A stretch of DNA of 64,000 bases, from NCBI GenBank assembly GCA_034670405.1, contig JAXDDX010000061.1, forward strand, positions 1,117,501-1,181,500, in the 5' to 3' direction. The notes below the pieces were generated by a model that saw only the letters and a program-made list of their open reading frames with translations, was not told the origin of the DNA and did no database searches. Source of the DNA: Hoplostethus atlanticus (taxonomy: Eukaryota; Chordata; Actinopteri; Trachichthyiformes; Trachichthyidae). Below are positions 60,878 to 64,000 of this stretch, piece by piece. Both the position numbers and the translations under genes were made by a program. Numbering within the stretch: position 1 is the first letter of the stretch; every line of letters starts with the position of its first letter.

Positions 60878-61922
60878 ATGGGAGACGTTGCAAAGGGAAA
60901 GAAATCCTTCGTCCAGAAATGTGCTCAGTGCCACACAGTTGAGAATGGGGGCAAGCACAAGGTTGGTCCCAACCTCTGGGGCCTGTTTGGACGCAAGACT
61001 GGCCAGGGAGCGGGCTACTCCTACACAGACGCCAACAAGAGTAAAGGTCAGTTAAAGGGTGGTGTTTTAAATGAACCCTTTCCCCTGATCTATAGTTGGG
61101 CAATATGGCCTAAATTTCATATCACAATATGTTACATATTCTCGACATTAAGGATGACCCGGGCCACTAAGGGGTTGACTTGGGCCAGTTGATTGGACAG
61201 TCATTGGCCCAAATGAGAAAAATATGTTTCTGGTCCTACTATTCTGTTCTTATACTGTTCTGTCACACTTCCGCAAAACTTGCACAAATGTTGTCATGTT
61301 AGCTTACCTAAGGCTATTTTCTTGCTTGTAGAAATGGCTTGATGCATTTTGAGATGATTCAGCATTGTGGTGGAGCCATCATACAATGGCTCTGTTCTAC
61401 ATGCACAATTGTGCTTTTACGCAGCGTGCAGTTGAACTTTTGCACTGCACACTGTGATGAAATACTTGCGCGTCCAGTAGTCTGAAGTTGTACAGGGACA
61501 TCAGTAGAAAAGCTCTCCCTGGAGGCAAGTTTCTAACCAAGTGGGCAGATGTTGGCCAGGTGTTTTTAAAAATGCAGTGGAATTTAGTGATCTGTGACTA
61601 CTGGATGCGTTCTACCACAGTATTTGCAATATTTCAAAATGAATATGAATATGACATTGAGTATGCTACCCACCTGGACATCTCCTCTTTTATCCTTCTA
61701 GCTTGCAACAAACGGTTGATCCTATTGTCATCAGTGATCATCTGTCTTAATCCCCCCCCCCTCTGTCCCATACCAGGTATCGTGTGGGGTGAGGACACCT
61801 TGTTGGAGTACCTGGAGAACCCCAAGAAGTACATTCCTGGAACTAAGATGATCTTTGCTGGCATCAAGAAGAAGGGAGAACGCCAGGACCTCATTGCATA
61901 CCTTAAATCGGCGACGTCATAA
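60878..61922 (+). CDS. cycs: Cytochrome c, somatic type, complete (two coding exons)
   Basis: Coding exons are 60878-61046 and 61777-61922, with 104 codons plus TAA. The acceptor at 60870-60871 precedes a short leader. The intron falls after the first base of the Gly56 codon (mature numbering), the classic vertebrate position. The haem site is C14-A-Q-C17-H18, M80 lies in YIPGTKM, W59 is present, and the Lys-rich haem-edge and [10 protein letters not shown] are intact. Removing Met leaves 103 residues, as in tuna cytochrome c, which it closely resembles. It carries electrons from complex III to IV in the intermembrane space and triggers Apaf-1 apoptosome assembly when released. The first intron is about 0.93 kb and lies in the 5' UTR. 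Being beside rbm45, it occupies the position of mammalian Cyct, yet its residues look somatic. Confidence 0.97.
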
Positions 61923-63175
61923 AACTAATCAGAAATATATTTAATGTCATTTCATTGTGTTTTTAGGCTTACCTCTGCTAAAATGTGGGTTATGTTTAGT
62001 CATTTGTATGAGAGGTTACTTTTTGTGGCTTAAAGCGGAAGTGGGACTGCCTTGAGAGCCAATGAGCTTACAGAAAGTGTTTCACTTCCTGTTTAAGCCC
62101 AAGGAGTGATCTGTGGTACAAGCGACCAAACGTAAAACTACACTGTCCATTTCTTTTGGTGAAACTGTACTTTGACTTGACGACGAGAAAATGTTAATCC
62201 CATTATTTAAAAAATGCTAGCCACAATAGGTCACCTGACCCGTCGCTCATTCTGTTTCCATGACAACATGCGTCCGGTACTTGTGCTAGCAGTCTCACCT
62301 GCCAGCAACTTTTTAAGAATATAACCCACAAAGATCTCAAATATTCAATGTGATATCACTCATGGTGCCAGAGTGATACAGGGTTGGACAGCTTGTGTTT
62401 ATTGGTGGTAAACTGGTGCTGAGACGTAGTTTTTAAACCGCTGAAGAAGCATTCGTGACAGCTGAAGTTTCTGATCTGAGGAGAGGACAGTGTTGTCATG
62501 AGAGGTGAAAATACATGCTGATCATGAACCTAACACTCCAGGTCAGGATCTGGTGCTGCTGTCCTCTCTCTGTCTGTCAGAAACCACCCGTCTGTCATGA
62601 ATGCTCCTCTGATTCCACAGGTACAGATTACACATTTTGTTGTCTGAAACTTTCAGGCAATGCCTCCATCTTTGTTCTAGGTCTCTGATTGGTTACTGAA
62701 GTAGGCCCCCCCCTCCCGTTTTAACCCTACTTATCAAAGTCATTGATAAGAGTTTTGTCAGATTGTGCTGTGGGCAACATGCTGTTACCTGCCTCTAGAG
62801 GTGTGACGTGTGGGCTGTAAATATGTACCATTGCCTTCCATAACATTACATTGTAGAGGTCAGCTAGCATCGAAGCACCACTAGTTGAACCGTGGTGTGG
62901 CGTTAGCGTGGCCGACTATGAACGTCCCAATAGCAAAACTCTATCAACGGCACTATACAAAGTGAAGGAAGACTAATGTTATTTACCTGGTTTCACAGGC
63001 CTGGGAGAGAACCGTTTTAATTTATTGTACTGTACTGACTGACTGACTGAAGCTGTAAAGTTTTTGTGATGGGGCTGCTTGCTGACAGTGGTATATATGC
63101 ACATAAAGGACATTAAAACATAGTAGCTATGTTTTGTTGTTGTGGACAGGATGGATGAACGATCATTAAAAAAAA
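61923..63175 (+). promoter_or_regulatory. Cytochrome c 3' UTR (extent inferred)
   Basis: Vertebrate cytochrome c messages often have long 3' UTRs. Variant poly(A) hexamers ATTAAA occur at about 63111-63116 and 63165-63170, the latter running into an A-rich stretch. No AATAAA was seen closer to the stop. The end is uncertain. Confidence 0.35.
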
Positions 63176-64000
63176 AAAAACTGCGGAAATGAAAACATGG
63201 CTGGATGTCTCTTTATTTTCTTTCTCAGTAATGGGAAAAGTTTATTAGAAGAAAAGCTTATATTTCGATGTTTGTTATGGGGTAGTAATAAGCAATAACA
63301 AAGGGGACACATTCTCCAGCTAGGTGAACATAAAGGAAATGGTGGCAAACGTTGAGATTTTCAAAAGGTTGAAGTTATTTCAAGGTTATTAGAAGGTACT
63401 GGGTAAGAATACTACATCAGGACTCCTGCAAACTAAATTAAAGCCTTATTTATCTTGACCAATCCCTAAAATGAACCTTGGTACCTTCAAATGACGCATG
63501 ATAAGGCCTGGTGTTCCTCAATCTGTATTTGATTACGTCACTACATTGAACGTCAGTGGACCGACCCCACCTTGCCTTCTAAACAATGATCCGGTCTGTG
63601 GGTCAGACCTGATCATCTCATGGAAGAAATCACTTGGAATCTTATTTCCCCCTGTTAAGATGACGAGAACAGATTAGATCTGGGCTATAAACTGTTGAAC
63701 ATCTGATTTTCTGTTCCCGTGTCATGTGTGAATGCAATCCAGTCCCAGAGCAAGGTCGACTTGATCACTTCTAGGTGACTTGGACTTGGGACAGCAGAGT
63801 AACGTGACACTCTGAGGACCACACCCTCCCAGTCATATACGGACTATTATATAATGTGTTATTTGCTGCTGCTGATGGCAACCCCGGCCCTCTACTCTGT
63901 CACGTGTCTGTCGCTCTTTCTGGCCAAGGATCAGTTTACAGTCTGGATGTTTCCTCAAACAGCCTGGCTGCATGCTGCCTGAGTACACTAGGCTGTGGCT
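63176..64000. other. Right-edge stretch without a recognised gene
   Basis: No exon with known protein similarity and no RNA gene was found. In mammals osbpl6 follows Rbm45/Cyct, and its exons may start beyond this edge. Confidence 0.4.

Noticed and set aside
61488-61776. Upstream extension of the cytochrome c second coding exon as one continuous ORF
   Set aside because: This is intron sequence that happens to be open; the real exon starts at 61777 after a CAG acceptor and matches the protein exactly from there.

Overview
The window looks like teleost fish nuclear DNA. Its genes have vertebrate-type introns, the encoded cytochrome c ends after 103 mature residues as tuna cytochrome c does, the intergenic DNA is very rich in (CA)n and (CT)n microsatellites, and the interspersed repeats are of teleost type (Tc1/mariner, Harbinger and hAT-like relics, TTAA-flanked MITEs, a tRNA-derived SINE). 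No bacterial, phage or CRISPR feature was seen.

Layout: (1) 1-3.7 kb is the large last coding exon of a ZNF804-family gene on the + strand, most likely znf804a, cut by the left edge. (2) 3.7-38.3 kb holds no gene I can support; it contains microsatellites and decayed transposons. (3) 38.4-46.3 kb is a complete 11-exon zc3h15 (+), 437 aa, with all splice phases consistent. (4) 50.9-58.2 kb is a 10-exon rbm45 (-), convergent with zc3h15. It would encode 468 aa, but exon 3 carries one extra base that shifts the frame inside RRM2. (5) 59.7-63.2 kb is a somatic-type cytochrome c gene (+), with a CRE/ETS-type promoter, a noncoding first exon, two coding exons and a long 3' UTR. rbm45 and cytochrome c are divergent, about 1.7 kb apart.

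The four genes do not form a pathway. They encode a zinc-finger/nuclear protein, a DRG1-binding translation-associated protein, an RNA-binding protein and the respiratory electron carrier. The gene order is the interesting part. znf804a and zc3h15 come from the region matching human 2q32.1, while rbm45 matches 2q31.2. Cytochrome c next to rbm45 corresponds to the position of the mammalian testis cytochrome c gene (Cyct) rather than to the somatic CYCS locus on human 7p15.

I found no convincing undescribed molecular system. The best leads are the rbm45 frameshift, a partial duplication of the start of rbm45 exon 3, a (CA)n tract touching an rbm45 splice donor, the Cys/His/Asp/Asn repeat field in the znf804a-like protein, several MITE families (two of them inside gene introns or UTRs), and the locus identity of the cytochrome c gene.
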